DNA of 64,000 nt from Flavobacterium sp. NKUCC04_CG (GCF_019345525.1 NZ_JAHKRA010000008.1:62001-126000); one strand, 5' to 3'; shown: positions 28,595 to 37,197, counted from the stretch's first letter. Made by a program: numbers and translations. Notes: a model not told the origin generated them from the sequence alone.

Positions 28595-28620
28595 AAAAAA
28601 CCCTTTCAAAATGAAAGGGT
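28595..28620 (-). terminator. Terminator of the response-regulator gene
   Basis: ACCCTTTCA (28600-28608) pairs perfectly with TGAAAGGGT (28612-28620), followed on the minus strand by T6. It separates the regulator gene from the kdp operon, so each has its own promoter. Confidence 0.85.
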
Positions 28621-28644
28621 ATATTAGCATAACGATAGGGGTGT

Positions 28645-29985
28645 TTACCCCAAGCGGTATTCTTCTAATTTTCTATAGAGTGTAGTTAACGCTATTCCGA
28701 GTAGTTCAGCTGTTTTGGTCTTATTGCCGTTGGTGTATTTCAACACGGATAAAATATGGTTTTTTTCTGCGTATGCCAATTCAAAAGAACTTATTGTCTT
28801 AGCCGATACTGAAGCATGCTTTTGAAATTCGATTGGCAAATCAATCAGTTCCAACACATCTCCGTTATTCATTATTATAGCGCGTTCTAAGGCGTTTTTT
28901 AATTCGCGTATATTTCCAGGCCATGCATGTGCTTTTAATGCTTCTAAAGCCTCTTTAGATGGCTTTAAAGTTTTCTTACCCGACTGTAGTGTCATCATTT
29001 TTAGAAAATGGTCTACCAGTTCAGCTATATCTGAAATTCGGTTGCGCAAGGCTGGTAGTTCTATAGGAAAAACAGATAAGCGGTAATACAAATCCTCTCT
29101 AAAATTACCCTGTTGAATCTCTTTGGTTAGATCGCGATTTGTGGCTGCAATAATTCGAATATCCACCGTTGTTGGTTTGGAATCCCCAATTTTTAAAAAA
29201 GTACCGGTTTCCAAAACGCGTAACAACTTAGCTTGTAAGTCCAAAGGCAACTCTCCTATTTCATCTAAAAAAATAGTTCCCAAATGCGCTTCTTCGAAAA
29301 GTCCCTTTTGATCTTTTATAGCGTTGGTAAACGAACCTGCTTTATGTCCAAACATTTCACTTTCCAATAAATCTTTGCTAAAAGCAGCACAGTTTATCGC
29401 TACAAAAGATTGTTTTTTACGGCTACTTTCATGATGAATCGACTGTGCAAATACCTCCTTACCCGTTCCGGTCTCGCCGGTTAATAAAACCGTTGTAGCT
29501 GTTGTAGCAACGCGTTTTGCCAATTGAACAGCCTGTAAAAGTGCTGCCGATTTGCCTATGGTTTTATCAAAGGAGTATTTTTGTTCCAATTGACTCTCTA
29601 ATTTTTCTACTCTTTTATTGAGCTTGACCTTTTCCATGGCTCTATACAGCAATGGAATAATTTTATTATTGTCTTCCCCTTTGATGATATAGTCGTAAGC
29701 ACCGTTTTTAATTGCTTGTACTCCATCTGGAATGTTGCCATATGCCGTCATTAAAATCAACTCAACCAAAGGAAAGCGGTCTTTTACTTTTTTGCTAAAA
29801 TCCACACCACTTCCGTCAGGTAATTTTACATCGCATAAAACCACGTCAAATGTATGCTGTTCTAACTTTTTAAAACCCGTTTTTAAATCAGATGCTTGAA
29901 CTACTTCAAAGCCCTCTAATTCCATAATTCGAGCCAATAAACTTCGGAGTTTTACCTCGTCATCAATAATTAAGATGGGATTCAT
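28645..29985 (-). CDS. NtrC-type response regulator next to kdp
   Basis: A 446-residue protein with a receiver domain (acidic pocket DDE at 8-10, phospho-acceptor D52), an AAA+ domain with Walker A GETGTGKEV and Walker B TIFLDEIGELP, and a Fis-type HTH (KTKTAELLGIALTTLYRKL). The sigma-54 contact loop, normally GAFTGA, reads GSFTNA (217-222). The usual Kdp regulator KdpE is of the OmpR type; here the adjacent regulator is of the sigma-54 activator type. I infer it controls the kdp operon with the kinase at 19589. It has its own terminator. Confidence 0.88.
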   Translation of the reverse strand: MNPILIIDDEVKLRSLLARIMELEGFEVVQASDLKTGFKKLEQHTFDVVLCDVKLPDGSGVDFSKKVKDRFPLVELILMTAYGNIPDGVQAIKNGAYDYIIKGEDNNKIIPLLYRAMEKVKLNKRVEKLESQLEQKYSFDKTIGKSAALLQAVQLAKRVATTATTVLLTGETGTGKEVFAQSIHHESSRKKQSFVAINCAAFSKDLLESEMFGHKAGSFTNAIKDQKGLFEEAHLGTIFLDEIGELPLDLQAKLLRVLETGTFLKIGDSKPTTVDIRIIAATNRDLTKEIQQGNFREDLYYRLSVFPIELPALRNRISDIAELVDHFLKMMTLQSGKKTLKPSKEALEALKAHAWPGNIRELKNALERAIIMNNGDVLELIDLPIEFQKHASVSAKTISSFELAYAEKNHILSVLKYTNGNKTKTAELLGIALTTLYRKLEEYRLG

Positions 29986-30083
29986 AATCCGTTTGATTTT
30001 AAATGTATCTACAAATCATTAAGCCAACAACTTAATCGTTATTGGCTTGGTAATTGTACTGTATAAAGGGCAACCAAAGTGCG

Positions 30084-30686
30084 TTATTTTTTCCACTTGA
30101 TTACGATATATTCTCGTTGATATTCCGTCTGCTTATCCGTTTGCTCATCAAAATCGGAAGAAACCAGTATGAGGTATAAAGGGACTTTCGCCTTGGATAC
30201 ATTGACTAACTTGTCTTTAAACACATAATTAAAATTGTCAACGGTACGCGTACATTCCCAAATATCCTCTTTTAATATGCAATCGTCAAATCGGTGTTCT
30301 TCGGTATTGTCAAAAAACCAATAACTCGGGGCCGACTCTTCTATTATAATGCTCTCCGAAGGATTATACAATTCCTCAGCCATACCTGTTTCCATTGTCG
30401 GTATTTGAGAAAGCGGTTTCCCTGCGACTATATCTTTATACGTTTGGTCTTTAAATGAGGCGTGAACCAGTATCCCCATCGGATTATCAAATAAAAATTT
30501 AAGTTGAAAAGTAGTCGGTTCCAACTCAATAGCATGATTTTTCACCACCACTTCTTTTCCATTTTGGAAAATTTTAAACTTAAACTTGTTTTCTCCTATT
30601 CCAGGACTTGCTTTCATCGAAATGCTTCCTAAACACAAACCTAAAAAAATCACCAAAACGCCTAATAATGACCCGTTGTTTTTCAT
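30084..30686 (-). CDS. Exported protein of unknown function
   Basis: A 200-residue protein with a signal peptide (ends SMKAS). It contains FKFKIFQNGKEVVVKNHAIELE and several acidic stretches. No family was recognised. The start is ATG 30686; the in-frame start at 30719 lies upstream of the promoter's -7 box. It is preceded by a well-formed promoter and lies 98 bases from the regulator gene. Confidence 0.55.
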   Translation of the reverse strand: MKNNGSLLGVLVIFLGLCLGSISMKASPGIGENKFKFKIFQNGKEVVVKNHAIELEPTTFQLKFLFDNPMGILVHASFKDQTYKDIVAGKPLSQIPTMETGMAEELYNPSESIIIEESAPSYWFFDNTEEHRFDDCILKEDIWECTRTVDNFNYVFKDKLVNVSKAKVPLYLILVSSDFDEQTDKQTEYQREYIVIKWKK

Positions 30687-30698
30687 CGCTTTTTTGTT

Positions 30699-30731
30699 CA
30701 AATGTAAAGCAAAAAACAATGCGATTTACAA
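30699..30731 (-). promoter_or_regulatory. Promoter of the exported-protein gene
   Basis: On the minus strand TTG (30729-30731), 22 bases, then TACATTTG (30699-30706), a full TTG-N-TAnnTTTG match. Confidence 0.6.
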
Positions 30732-30793
30732 AATCAAACAGTATTTAGCACTAAGCAATCGCTGCCTTGTTTATTTACATAACAACACATACT

Positions 30794-32047
30794 TTAGATT
30801 TTTAGGTGAATATTATAAACGGTATAGGGATATATTTTTACCGTAATCCACTTGGTCAATGGTGCCAGAATCAATAACGGAATAAATAAAGTATAATCGC
30901 CAAAAAGGCCACACACCAAAAATATAGCGGTAAAAGGTGCATGCAAACTGGCGCTTAGAACCAAGGCAATACCCAATATCATAAAATTTAGGGGAAGCAA
31001 AGTTGTACCAGCAAAGGTATTGGCCAATGTAGCAATCAATATCCCCAGAAAGGCTCCTGCAAATATACTGGGTGCAAAAACACCACCGTCACCCCCACCT
31101 CGTAAGGTAATTGCTGCCATAATTGGCTTTAGGAACAACAGCAAAACCATGTTTAAAAATACCCAACCCGTCGTCAATGTAGGTGAACTTAATTGATTTT
31201 TAATAGCATGGTAACCGTCTCCGTACAATTCCGGAAATAGCCAAATAAACAAACTAAGGAATGCCGCGCACAAAACCACATTTAAATACGGGCTTTTTTT
31301 AATCGGAAAACGAGACTTAATCAGCAAAACCGATTGGGTTAAATACACCCCATAAACCGATGCTACTATAGATAATATAAGGAAATATGGAATGGCTTCA
31401 TATTTCCATCCTTGTAATTGGGTTTGAAACAACGGAGGTTCATCGACAATAAACAACATGCCCCAGGCCACTGTTACCGAAACCAAATGCGTGACTATGA
31501 TGATTTTAGAACGGCGTTTTAGAATGTTTTCATAGGAGAAAAACAAACCCGCTAACGGACTGTGAAACAACACGGTTACTCCAGCAGCAATCGCAGCACC
31601 CATCCATTCGTTTTTATATTTTTTTAGAAAGTGTTTTTTACGTGCAACCATCCCACCTAAAGCTGCTGTACTCACGACAGTAGAAACTTCAATTCCGGTT
31701 GATCCACCAAAAATGACCGTTAAAAAACCGTTGATAAAATGAGAAGGTATTTTATATAAAGGCAATTTTTTTGTTGAAGAAGTCGCGTCGAGCACTTCGC
31801 GAATCCCCTTGTTTTCCTTGTTTTTAAACAAATACTTACGCAGTATAAAAATAACGCTTAAGCCCAAAATTGGAAAAAGGGCTATTAGATAATTATTCTC
31901 TTGTGTTTTCAGAAAAAAACGCGCTTCGAAATTCTCCGTCAAATGTTTTAAAATCAACCCGATAAAACCGGATAGAAAACCAACTAAGGCCGATGCGAAT
32001 AAAATAGTTGCCCATTTGGACGAGTAATATTTGTTTTTAGAGGTCAT
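30794..32047 (-). CDS. ClC-family chloride channel/transporter
   Basis: A 417-residue membrane protein with about ten or more helices. ClC signature blocks are GSTGIEVSTVVSTAALGG, where the usual GxEGP motif is GSTGIE, and GGDGGVFAPSIFAGAFLG (GGxxFxPxxxxG filter). The E of GIEV is the likely gating glutamate. There is no CBS domain. It moves chloride or similar anions across the inner membrane, possibly as a proton antiporter. Confidence 0.92.
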   Translation of the reverse strand: MTSKNKYYSSKWATILFASALVGFLSGFIGLILKHLTENFEARFFLKTQENNYLIALFPILGLSVIFILRKYLFKNKENKGIREVLDATSSTKKLPLYKIPSHFINGFLTVIFGGSTGIEVSTVVSTAALGGMVARKKHFLKKYKNEWMGAAIAAGVTVLFHSPLAGLFFSYENILKRRSKIIIVTHLVSVTVAWGMLFIVDEPPLFQTQLQGWKYEAIPYFLILSIVASVYGVYLTQSVLLIKSRFPIKKSPYLNVVLCAAFLSLFIWLFPELYGDGYHAIKNQLSSPTLTTGWVFLNMVLLLFLKPIMAAITLRGGGDGGVFAPSIFAGAFLGILIATLANTFAGTTLLPLNFMILGIALVLSASLHAPFTAIFLVCGLFGDYTLFIPLLILAPLTKWITVKIYPYTVYNIHLKI

Positions 32048-32084
32048 TGAAACTAAAACTATGGAGATTTATGCAGATATTTCG

Positions 32085-32165
32085 CGTTAGGGATTGAAAC
32101 GGCATCTTTTCTTGAGCTTTTTTTGCTCAAGAAAAATATAGTGGAAAGCCCGCCCGATAGGGAAC
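32085..32165. repeat. Structured intergenic element (putative dispersed repeat)
   Basis: An 11-bp perfect stem TTTTCTTGAGC (32107-32117) / GCTCAAGAAAA (32125-32135), flanked by GATTGAAACGGCATC on one side and ATATAGTGGAAAGCCC on the other. From memory, similar 'GAAGCGGCATCC ... GGATATAGCGGAAAGC' elements are scattered in Flavobacteriaceae genomes. It lies just after the globin gene on the minus strand. Confidence 0.5.
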
Positions 32166-32180
32166 GCCCAAATAATACGC

Positions 32181-32594
32181 CTATTGCTTTTTCTTTTTTC
32201 GATATTCAAAAATCTTCATATACAATATGGTCTGCATTTTGCGAGATTTGTCTTTGAGTATTTCAGCATTGGGACCTTCAAAATGCGTATTGATTGTTTG
32301 CAACCAATAAAACAACCAAGTACCGAAATGATAAGGAGTAATACTCTCCTGCTGTTGTTGATCTACCAGTTGGTGAGCCAAAACGGGATTTCCGGTATAA
32401 GCCTTGGTACCAAATAGATGCATGGCCCAAAAATCGGTTATTTTCTCCAAATGCTCGTCCCATTCCGTAATAATCTCATTAAAAATAGGACCAAGCTCAG
32501 CATCCTGACGTACAGCATCATAAAAAGTACTGACGATAAAGAACAATTGATGGCGGTCAGTTACGTCGGGTAAGCGTTTTTCTATAGGGGTCAT
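32181..32594 (-). CDS. Group III truncated haemoglobin
   Basis: A 137-residue protein with the short 2-on-2 globin pattern of group III (FYDAVRQDAELGPIFNEI, DFWAMHLFGTKAYTGNPV, YHFGTWLFYWLQTIN). Haem protein for O2, NO or peroxide chemistry; the exact role is unclear in the family. An FNR-like box and a -7 element lie just upstream, and the adjacent upstream gene is a Crp/Fnr regulator. Confidence 0.93.
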   Translation of the reverse strand: MTPIEKRLPDVTDRHQLFFIVSTFYDAVRQDAELGPIFNEIITEWDEHLEKITDFWAMHLFGTKAYTGNPVLAHQLVDQQQQESITPYHFGTWLFYWLQTINTHFEGPNAEILKDKSRKMQTILYMKIFEYRKKKKQ

Positions 32595-32611
32595 TTTAAT
32601 TTCATTTTCAA

Positions 32612-32619
32612 CAAAGGTA
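32612..32619 (-). promoter_or_regulatory. -7 box of the globin gene
   Basis: TACCTTTG on the minus strand, a TAnnTTTG match 18 bases before the start. There is no good -33 TTG, which fits an activator-dependent promoter. Confidence 0.6.
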
Positions 32620-32638
32620 GTGTTTAATACAAGCTTGT

Positions 32639-32660
32639 TTTTATGATTGTAATCATAAAA
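32639..32660. promoter_or_regulatory. FNR/DNR-like operator upstream of the globin gene
   Basis: A perfect palindrome with 10-base arms (TTTTATGATT, 2 bases, AATCATAAAA). Its core TGAT-TGTA-ATCA (32644-32655) fits TTGAT-N4-ATCAA-type Fnr boxes. Its centre is ~45 bases from the expected transcription start of the globin gene, close to a class II activator position. It sits directly after the Crp/Fnr stop codon. Confidence 0.65.
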
Positions 32661-33257
32661 CTACCTATAGATTTTTCGTTGAATGATTTGAAGTTTACCT
32701 TCTTTTTCCAATTGCTTGATCGTTCTAATCACGGTTTCGACGCGTAATCCCGTGAGGTCAGCCAATTGCTGTCGGGTCATCGGTATTAAAAAAGGCGTGT
32801 CGTCCAAAGGATTTTCACTGTGATTTTTGATATAATCCATCAGAGCTAAAAGCTTTTTCTCGGGTTCTTTAGCGGATATTTCCGGTGCCATAACCGCTTT
32901 AAAAAACAAACGTCGCGCTAAACTTCTATTTACAGCTATAGAAACTTCCGGATGTTGATACAACATCACAAAAAATTGTTCCTTGGATATTTGCAACAAG
33001 CTAATAGCCGTTAGGGCAATTGCATTAGCAGGATAGGGTTCATCGATAAACAACGGTGGTTCCCCAAAACTTTGCCCAGCTGTAAAAATATTCTGTATAA
33101 ATTCTTTGCCACTTTCCGAATAATTATTCATTTTGACTTTCCCTACAACGATCTGATAGTAAAACTTTGGATAAGTTTTGGCTTCAAAAATCACAGTCCC
33201 CTTAGGATAGTTTTTTTGTTCAGCCCCCGACTGGATTAGCGTTGCAACATCAATCAT
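32661..33257 (-). CDS. Crp/Fnr family transcriptional regulator
   Basis: A 198-residue protein with a cyclic-nucleotide-binding-like beta-barrel (residues 1-~115, with GQSFGEPPLF) and a C-terminal HTH_Crp (MTRQQLADLTGLRVETVIRTIKQLEKEG). The recognition helix keeps the E and R of ExxxR. It has no cysteine, so it cannot hold the Fe-S cluster of FNR; a DNR-like or ligand-free mode is possible. It lies upstream of the globin gene and its palindrome, and 39 bases after the MATE gene. Confidence 0.92.
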   Translation of the reverse strand: MIDVATLIQSGAEQKNYPKGTVIFEAKTYPKFYYQIVVGKVKMNNYSESGKEFIQNIFTAGQSFGEPPLFIDEPYPANAIALTAISLLQISKEQFFVMLYQHPEVSIAVNRSLARRLFFKAVMAPEISAKEPEKKLLALMDYIKNHSENPLDDTPFLIPMTRQQLADLTGLRVETVIRTIKQLEKEGKLQIIQRKIYR

Positions 33258-33296
33258 TGTTTTGGATGAATTTTAAACTGAAAATAATTTTCACAA

Positions 33297-34688
33297 TTAT
33301 ACTTCTACTGTTGGTTTCAACCGATTATTTTGACCTGCTAGAAAGATTCTGATTTTAACGCGATACCTCCAATACAGTAATACAGAGGAAGTTAATAAAC
33401 CGAGACTAAGTCCGTACCAAATTCCGATAACGCCCCATTTGAATACAATTCCCATCACGTAAGCCGCTGGCATACCAACGATCCAATACGCAAAAAAAGT
33501 AATAAATGTCGGAACATTGACATCGCCAATTCCTCTTAATACACCAAGTCCCACCACCTGTACACCGTCGAACAATTGAAATAAACCAGCGATGATCAAC
33601 AATTGTGCAGCTATGGTAACTACGGCTATATCTTGAGTGAATATATAGGGCAAATACTGATTAAATACTGCAAATAGCGTTGCCGTACAACACATAAACA
33701 AAATCACGAGATGGTATGACGAAATCGCATAGCGTTGCAAACGCACAAAGTTGCCATTTCCAAAACTGTTTCCGGTTTTTATAGTCGCTGCAGTAGCTAT
33801 ACCGCTTGCCATCATATAGGTTAGAGACGCCAATTGAATACCTACTTGATGAGAGGCTTGCTCAGTGGCTCCGATGGTTCCGGCGATTAGTGCCGCTCCA
33901 GCAAAGGCGCCAATTTCAAAAACATATTGCATAGCAACCGGTGCTCCAATTTTTAGTATTCGAATGCACTTATCCCATTCTACCTTAAACAATTGAAAAT
34001 ATTGTATGTAGACACGAAACACTTTTCCTTTAAAAACGTAGATTCCCATGGCTATCATCATCATAACTCGGTCGATTAAAGTACTATAACCAACCCCGCT
34101 GATTCCCATAGATTCAATACCAAACATTCCTTTAACAAATACAATTGCCAAAATGATGTTCAATACATTTCCCCATATCGAAATATTCATAGCTTGTTTG
34201 GTGAAGCCCAATCCTTCTGCAAACTGCTTGAATGCATTAAAAATCATCAACGGAATTATGGATAAACTCAAAATAAACAAGTAGGGTTTTGCTACCTCTA
34301 CTACTTGTGGATCTTGATCGAGATGCTCAACGGCAAATACCGACCCGTAATATACGAGCAAAAAAAGTAAAATACTCGTTATAAGATTTAACCAAAGGCT
34401 ATTGGCCAATAGGGTTGCGCATTCTTGTTTATCCCCTCTACCGTTAGCTTGAGCTATTAATGGAGTAATTCCATATGCGATTCCCAATCCGATGACCAAT
34501 ACCACCATAAAAACGGAATGGACTAAAGATACAGCAGCCAAGGGTATGGTGCCTAAAAAATGTCCAACCACCACACTATCTGCCATGTGCACTAAGGTAT
34601 ATCCCAATTGAGATATGATTACTGGACCGGCCAATAAAAAGGTGCTTTTATAATAAGGTTTTAGCCTTTTGAATTTAGATAATATCAT
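33297..34688 (-). CDS. MATE family efflux transporter
   Basis: A 463-residue protein with 12 membrane helices in two MATE halves. Family blocks include LLAGPVIISQLGYTLVHMADSVVVGHFLGT at the start and GVGYSTLIDRV. It is an Na+- or H+-driven multidrug exporter, NorM-like. It is followed on the same strand by the Crp/Fnr gene. Confidence 0.93.
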   Translation of the reverse strand: MILSKFKRLKPYYKSTFLLAGPVIISQLGYTLVHMADSVVVGHFLGTIPLAAVSLVHSVFMVVLVIGLGIAYGITPLIAQANGRGDKQECATLLANSLWLNLITSILLFLLVYYGSVFAVEHLDQDPQVVEVAKPYLFILSLSIIPLMIFNAFKQFAEGLGFTKQAMNISIWGNVLNIILAIVFVKGMFGIESMGISGVGYSTLIDRVMMMIAMGIYVFKGKVFRVYIQYFQLFKVEWDKCIRILKIGAPVAMQYVFEIGAFAGAALIAGTIGATEQASHQVGIQLASLTYMMASGIATAATIKTGNSFGNGNFVRLQRYAISSYHLVILFMCCTATLFAVFNQYLPYIFTQDIAVVTIAAQLLIIAGLFQLFDGVQVVGLGVLRGIGDVNVPTFITFFAYWIVGMPAAYVMGIVFKWGVIGIWYGLSLGLLTSSVLLYWRYRVKIRIFLAGQNNRLKPTVEV

Positions 34689-34719
34689 CAGTTAAGGATT
34701 CTATAGTGAAAAAAGACTG

Positions 34720-34727
34720 CAAATTTA
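34720..34727 (-). promoter_or_regulatory. -7 box of the MATE gene
   Basis: TAAATTTG on the minus strand (TAnnTTTG), 31 bases before the start codon. No -33 TTG was seen. Confidence 0.45.
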
Positions 34728-35039
34728 CGCTTATTAATTTATTTAAATTGACTATATTTTGTTAAAGCATCTTTTAATTCTGAATTTACATAGGCATCAC
34801 TTACGCTTTAAAAACCTAATTAAGGAATAAAACCCTTTATTACTATCTTCTTTAAATTTCATCACTTCTAAAGTAGTACTGCTTTAAAACAAATGAAAAC
34901 CGTTAACAGTATCCTATTAAAAAAAGCAATCTACAACACAATGAAAATAAAAAAACACATAACTTACTACCAATATTAACTAAATATGCAGACAATAGCA
35001 TGAAAAACAACAACTCATAATAATATTAATATAATTTTA
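34728..35039. other. AT-rich intergenic region
   Basis: Between divergent MATE and lipoprotein genes. I saw no reading frame or hairpin, only the two -7 boxes at its edges. Confidence 0.5.
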
Positions 35040-35047
35040 TATATTTG
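35040..35047 (+). promoter_or_regulatory. -7 box of the lipoprotein gene
   Basis: TATATTTG matches TAnnTTTG, 25 bases before the ATG. Confidence 0.45.
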
Positions 35048-35072
35048 AAGCGAATTAATTAATCATAAATTT

Positions 35073-35546
35073 ATGAAAAAAATATTACCTTTTTTTGTTA
35101 TTATTCTGATGCTATCAACAGCTTGTTCCAAAGATGACTCTGGAGATTCTAGCAGTTCTTATGTGAAATTTAAAATTAACGGCACCTCAAAAAACTTCAA
35201 GCATGTGGAATCCGTCAAATCAGAGTCATCTGAATCTGATAGTAATACATGGCTTCAATACAGTATTACAACTAGCGAAGGAGCAAATCGTTTAAATCAA
35301 GTCGATTTTAGCTACACCGTAATACCACAAAACAACTATATAGGTGATTTTTCTATTACTATCGAAGGAATTACCTACGAGACCATGGGATCCGTTGACC
35401 CTTTAAATTTTACTATCGAAATATCGGAAAGCAATAAAGACTTTATCAAGGGCTATTTTGCAGGAAAGTTATACATCAAAAATTACAAAAACGAAGACTC
35501 TGAATCTGTGACTATAGAACAAGGAACATTTGAAATACAACTTTAA
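35073..35546 (+). CDS. Small lipoprotein of unknown function
   Basis: A 157-residue protein with a lipobox (LSTAC, Cys ~18) and a Ser/Asp-rich linker. It has a beta-type pattern (VKFKINGTSKNFKHVES ... IKGYFAGKLYIKN ... IEQGTFEIQL) like small flavobacterial lipoproteins with one domain. Function unknown. It ends at a strong terminator. Confidence 0.7.
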   Translation: MKKILPFFVIILMLSTACSKDDSGDSSSSYVKFKINGTSKNFKHVESVKSESSESDSNTWLQYSITTSEGANRLNQVDFSYTVIPQNNYIGDFSITIEGITYETMGSVDPLNFTIEISESNKDFIKGYFAGKLYIKNYKNEDSESVTIEQGTFEIQL

Positions 35547-35575
35547 GGTATTGCAAATTATAGACTTCAAAACAC

Positions 35576-35604
35576 AAGAGGCTGTCTCATAAAGACAGCC
35601 TCTT
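35576..35604. terminator. Bidirectional terminator
   Basis: Perfect 12-bp stem AAGAGGCTGTCT / AGACAGCCTCTT, then TTTT. It shares GGCTGTC/GACAGCC with the hairpins at 13998 and 15373. It also ends the lactone operon coming from the right. Confidence 0.85.
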
Positions 35605-35641
35605 TTATGTTTTTATTGCAAACAGTCACAGTAGTCCCACT

Positions 35642-35743
35642 TCAATAAGATTGATACTGATAGTCACCATAGAGACCGTGTTTATACAATAGATATTTTT
35701 TTACTTCCTCTTTAGTGATCATCAGATCAGTCATTCGCGTCAT
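35642..35743 (-). pseudogene. Fragment like the N-terminus of a winged-helix (HTH_42/YcaQ-type) protein
   Basis: A 33-residue frame, ATG 35743 to TGA. The part ITKEEVKKYLLYKHGLYGDYQY resembles the first helix of HTH_42 winged-helix proteins (pattern LTxxxARxxLLxxxGL). The rest of the ~380-residue family is missing, so it is probably a remnant. It starts 8 bases after the stop of the aldehyde dehydrogenase gene. Confidence 0.35.
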
Positions 35744-35751
35744 TTTTTGAT

Positions 35752-37197
35752 TTACTTGATATTTCCTACGCAAATATATTTTAATTCGACATAATCATCA
35801 ATGCCATAGTGCGATCCTTCTCTACCCGATCCAGAGTATTTAACCCCACCAAAAGGTACGCTTTCCGACGAAATGATGCCTTCATTGATTCCTACAATTC
35901 CATATTCTAAAGCCTCACTCACTTTCCAACTGCGCGTTAGATCCTTGGTATAAAAATAGGAAGCCAAACCGTAAATGGTGTCGTTTGCCATTTGAATCGC
36001 TTCTTCGTCTGTTTTAAACTTAAACAAGGGCGCAATAGGTCCAAATATCTCTTCTTTAGCAAATTCCATATCAGCGGTTGCATCACCGATTACAGTGGGT
36101 AGAAAAAAATACTCATTTTGTTTTTTCCCTCCCAACAAAACCTTTCCGCCTTTTGAGATTGCATCAGCAACGAATTTTTCATTGCGTTCGATAGCTTTTT
36201 TATTGATTAGCGGACCAAAGTTAACTCCGACATCGAGCCCATTTCCGACTTTTAGTTCAGACACAACCTGAACAAATCGTTCGACAAAAGTATCGTAGAT
36301 CTTCTCGTGTATCAATATTCGATTTACACAAACACAGGTCTGCCCAGAAAATCTAAATTTTCCTGCAACAGCACCTTTAACGGCTGCATCGATATCGGCA
36401 TCTTCAAAAACGATAAATGGGGCATTACCACCTAATTCCAAACTCAATTTCTTTAAAGTCGATACGCTTTGATTACTCAAGATTTGCCCGACGCGTGTCG
36501 ATCCCGTAAACGAAATCTTTGAAACCAGTGGGCTTTCACATAGAATTTTACCGGTTTCTGCGGCATGCGTTCCCACAACCACATTGATTACTCCCCCTGG
36601 GAAACCCGCTTGATCGGCTAAAGCGACCATGGCCAATGCGGAAAGAGGTGTTTCTTCACTGGGTCTAACAACCACAGTACAACCCACCGCTAAAGCTGGT
36701 CCTAATTTACGCGTAATCATCGCCAAGGGGAAATTCCAAGGCGTTATCACCCCGACTACACCTATGGGTTGTTTGATGACCATAACCCGACGATCAGCTG
36801 TAAATCCAGGTATAATATCGCCATTGGCGCGTTTCGCTTCCTCGGCAAACCACTGTATAAAAGAAGCACCATATTCAACCTCTCCACGACTTTCACTAAG
36901 TGGCTTACCACATTCCAAAGTCATTAAAATAGCCAGTGGTTCCTTGTTTTTTATCAGCAATTCATACCAGCGATACATAATGGTCGAGCGCTCTTTTGCC
37001 GACAAGGCTTTCCATGCGCCCAAAGCTTGATGTGCACTATCGATAGCATCGTTGACCAAAAGGGTATCCCCATCATAAACCGTAGACACCAAAGTTCCGT
37101 CGGCAGGATTCCTTACTTTAAATTTGTCCGTTCCCCCGGCAACCCATTGTCCGTTGATGTAAGATTGATCAAATATTAATTCTTTAAAATTTTTCAT
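35752..37197 (-). CDS. NAD(P)-dependent succinate-semialdehyde dehydrogenase (GabD/BlcA-like)
   Basis: A 481-residue aldehyde dehydrogenase. The general base E254 is in ELGGNAP, the nucleophile C288 is in SGQTCVCVNR with the SSADH-typical second cysteine C290, and the cofactor motif is FTGSTRVG. The usual lysine of the KPSExTP motif is arginine (VVRPSEETPLSA). It oxidises succinate semialdehyde to succinate, which feeds the TCA cycle. It is last in a three-gene operon with the alcohol dehydrogenase and lactonase. Confidence 0.9.
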   Translation of the reverse strand: MKNFKELIFDQSYINGQWVAGGTDKFKVRNPADGTLVSTVYDGDTLLVNDAIDSAHQALGAWKALSAKERSTIMYRWYELLIKNKEPLAILMTLECGKPLSESRGEVEYGASFIQWFAEEAKRANGDIIPGFTADRRVMVIKQPIGVVGVITPWNFPLAMITRKLGPALAVGCTVVVRPSEETPLSALAMVALADQAGFPGGVINVVVGTHAAETGKILCESPLVSKISFTGSTRVGQILSNQSVSTLKKLSLELGGNAPFIVFEDADIDAAVKGAVAGKFRFSGQTCVCVNRILIHEKIYDTFVERFVQVVSELKVGNGLDVGVNFGPLINKKAIERNEKFVADAISKGGKVLLGGKKQNEYFFLPTVIGDATADMEFAKEEIFGPIAPLFKFKTDEEAIQMANDTIYGLASYFYTKDLTRSWKVSEALEYGIVGINEGIISSESVPFGGVKYSGSGREGSHYGIDDYVELKYICVGNIK

